Translations under genes and position numbers: made by a program
Notes under the pieces: generated by a model
What the model saw: the letters and a program-made list of their open reading frames with translations, nothing else
Databases searched by the model: none
What the model was told of the DNA's origin: nothing
In this document: one piece after another, positions 62,569 through 64,000 of the stretch
How positions within the stretch are numbered: position 1 is the first letter of the stretch
How the letters are laid out: every line of letters begins with the position of its first letter
Assembly: GCA_027475525.1 (NCBI GenBank)
Contig: JAMWFC010000108.1
Span: 311,811-375,810, forward strand
Origin: Macrolepiota albuminosa
Taxonomy: Eukaryota; Basidiomycota; Agaricomycetes; Agaricales; Agaricaceae
DNA length: 64,000 nucleotides
Direction of reading: 5' to 3'

Positions 62569-64000
62569 TTGATGGCTACGTATACTCATACCTACTACCC
62601 CACGGGCTACCAGATCGACCTTTACAGACACCTGGTCTCCGATCACTACTCTGCACAGACCCCCTGCCCCATCTATCCACCTCTCCCATACGAACCCCAA
62701 TACCTCCACCACCACTGGGCCCCTGACCCATCTCTCTATGATCTGGGGCCCTCAGCCAGCTGGGCCCCTCCACCCAACCTAGCCATGGCACAATCCGTGG
62801 AGGTCTCCTCGTACCGGAGCATCTCCGGGGGCCTGCTGAAGACCCCACCCATTCCCAGTGGACCTTGCCTGATCCCCTCCAGCGAGGGCTCCTTTGCACC
62901 CACCCCCTATTACGGTTATTAGCGCCCTGCCCCCCAACCCTGGGGACCCCCCAACTACAACTATCCCCCTCGACACTATCCGACCGCTGCCTCACCCACT
63001 CGGACCCCTCCCTTGCCAATGGGATGACAACGCCTCGAGGACTACAAATGGCAACAGGATGAAGTGCTCTGCTTGCTCAAGATCTCGCTGGAGGACTTTG
63101 CGCAATGGGCAAGGGCACTACTTACAGAATTTGGACACAATGACTTTGCAGGCACTCCAGAGGACTGGGCCCATTGCTTGGTCAAATTCGGGGATTGCCT
63201 CATGTGAGGAGAACTCCCGGAGCAGACTATGGTAAAGTACAGATGCAACACAATCCTCCGCAAAGAGTTGCAACAACTGCTCGACAAAGTCCACACGTCC
63301 CCCTCCCCTCGACCCCTCAACAACCCCACAGACCTGGGCTGCTTGATTCACATCTGACGGGAACCCCTGGAACCGGCCCCAGCAGCCCCTGTGGTCTCCA
63401 CTACAGAGCAACAACAACGGGAAGAGCGACAAAACGCCTCGGCCATACTACGGTCCCTCAACCCAACGGGAGGACTATTTGACCAACACGCTGCCTGCAT
63501 GATAGGCTTGTCGACTCGCCGTAGGGCTAACTCTGTTCCTAGCACCTTCAGGACCTGGGGACAGCCCCAGAGACCCCTGGAACCACTCCCGCAAATAGAC
63601 AACGCCCGACCTCCACCTCTGGTGAACCCCGGTAGACCCCGCATGGACACCCCTAGCACGGACGACACACTGTATTACATCGACGAGCTCACACGTGGCA
63701 ACAACAAACAACGCCCTGCGCCCGTGACCATCCCGGTACCGCCCCCCATGTCAGCCCCGGCCCCTCCGGAGCCCAACTTCCGCTGCAACCCCCTGCCCCA
63801 CTTTGACCTGCGGAACCCCCCACGGCCTCCGATGCAAGCATGACCCTCCCGGGTTGAACGTCCCCCACGCAACCCGGCATCCAACCCGGCACCCGGCACC
63901 CCTCAGATTGACCTGACACCACCGAACCCTCCTCGACTGCCTCTGCTACCCCTAACCAAACCTCGAGGACGACCCCCAGGCCCCCAACCCCCGCCACCCC
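62569..64000 (+). pseudogene. First ORF of the right-end LTR element (Gag-like position, unknown family)
   Basis: One frame runs from the ATG-near start (MATYTHTYYPTGYQIDLY) to the window end with stops TAG 62920 and TGA 63025, 63205, 63355 and 63841. It is very rich in Pro and Tyr at the N-terminus and Pro/Arg at the C-terminus. A central helical block (DEVLCLLKISLEDFAQWARALLTEF; TILRKELQQLLDKVH) could be a capsid-like domain. No zinc knuckle is visible before the edge. Family not recognised. Confidence 0.5.

Larger units (their letters stand above)
61262..64000 (+). mobile_element. LTR retrotransposon, 5' part (runs off right edge)
   Basis: Begins with TGTCATGACCCC exactly where the LINE frame stops, so it inserted into the LINE. 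About 1.27 kb of GC-rich non-coding sequence is followed by a long plus-strand frame with Gag-like position. The 3' LTR is outside the window, so ends and TSD cannot be confirmed. Confidence 0.55.

Overview
This window is nuclear DNA from a filamentous basidiomycete, most likely an agaricomycete. Genes are split by many introns of about 45-70 bp with GT..AG ends. The gene content also fits: a laccase, a GMC oxidoreductase, a Vps10 receptor, a mitochondrial Hsp78, and chromovirus (Ty3/gypsy), Ty1/copia and LINE retroelements. I cannot fix the species from sequence alone.

Left arm (1-17,104): the 5' part of a VPS10 sorting receptor (minus strand, runs off the left edge), a tRNA-Ile(AAT), cytidine deaminase, an F-box protein, a J-domain membrane protein, a secreted GMC oxidoreductase with a GPI-like tail, and, convergent with it, an AIF/FSP1-type NAD(P)H oxidoreductase.

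Transposon block (18,769-36,654): a 12.6-kb chromovirus with 174-bp LTRs and a 5-bp TSD (TCATC). About 280 bp further on lies a 5.0-kb Ty1/copia element in the opposite orientation, with 322-bp LTRs and TSD TTCCT. The chromovirus is the most unusual object here. Besides gag, protease, RT, RNase H, integrase and chromodomain, it carries a 231-codon ORF before gag. After pol it carries a sense-strand reading frame of about 980 codons of unknown function, broken by only three stops. Its premature stops are TGA or TAG, never TAA, and five of six LTR differences lie at CpG, which suggests decay by methylcytosine deamination. Three perfect tandem duplications of exactly 77 bp lie inside it and look like assembly artefacts.

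Right arm (39,192-57,080): a MYND zinc-finger protein; then four minus-strand housekeeping genes, namely an Artemis/SNM1-type DNA-repair nuclease, coronin, mitochondrial Hsp78 and the glycine-cleavage T protein; then deoxyribose-phosphate aldolase (plus strand) and a laccase (minus strand). The window ends in a LINE remnant (58.3-61.3 kb) cut by the 5' LTR of a further LTR element, whose proline-rich first ORF runs off the right edge.

Exon boundaries were read by eye from conserved protein frames and GT/AG signals. Boundaries given to the base are those I could phase; elsewhere I give the gene span only.
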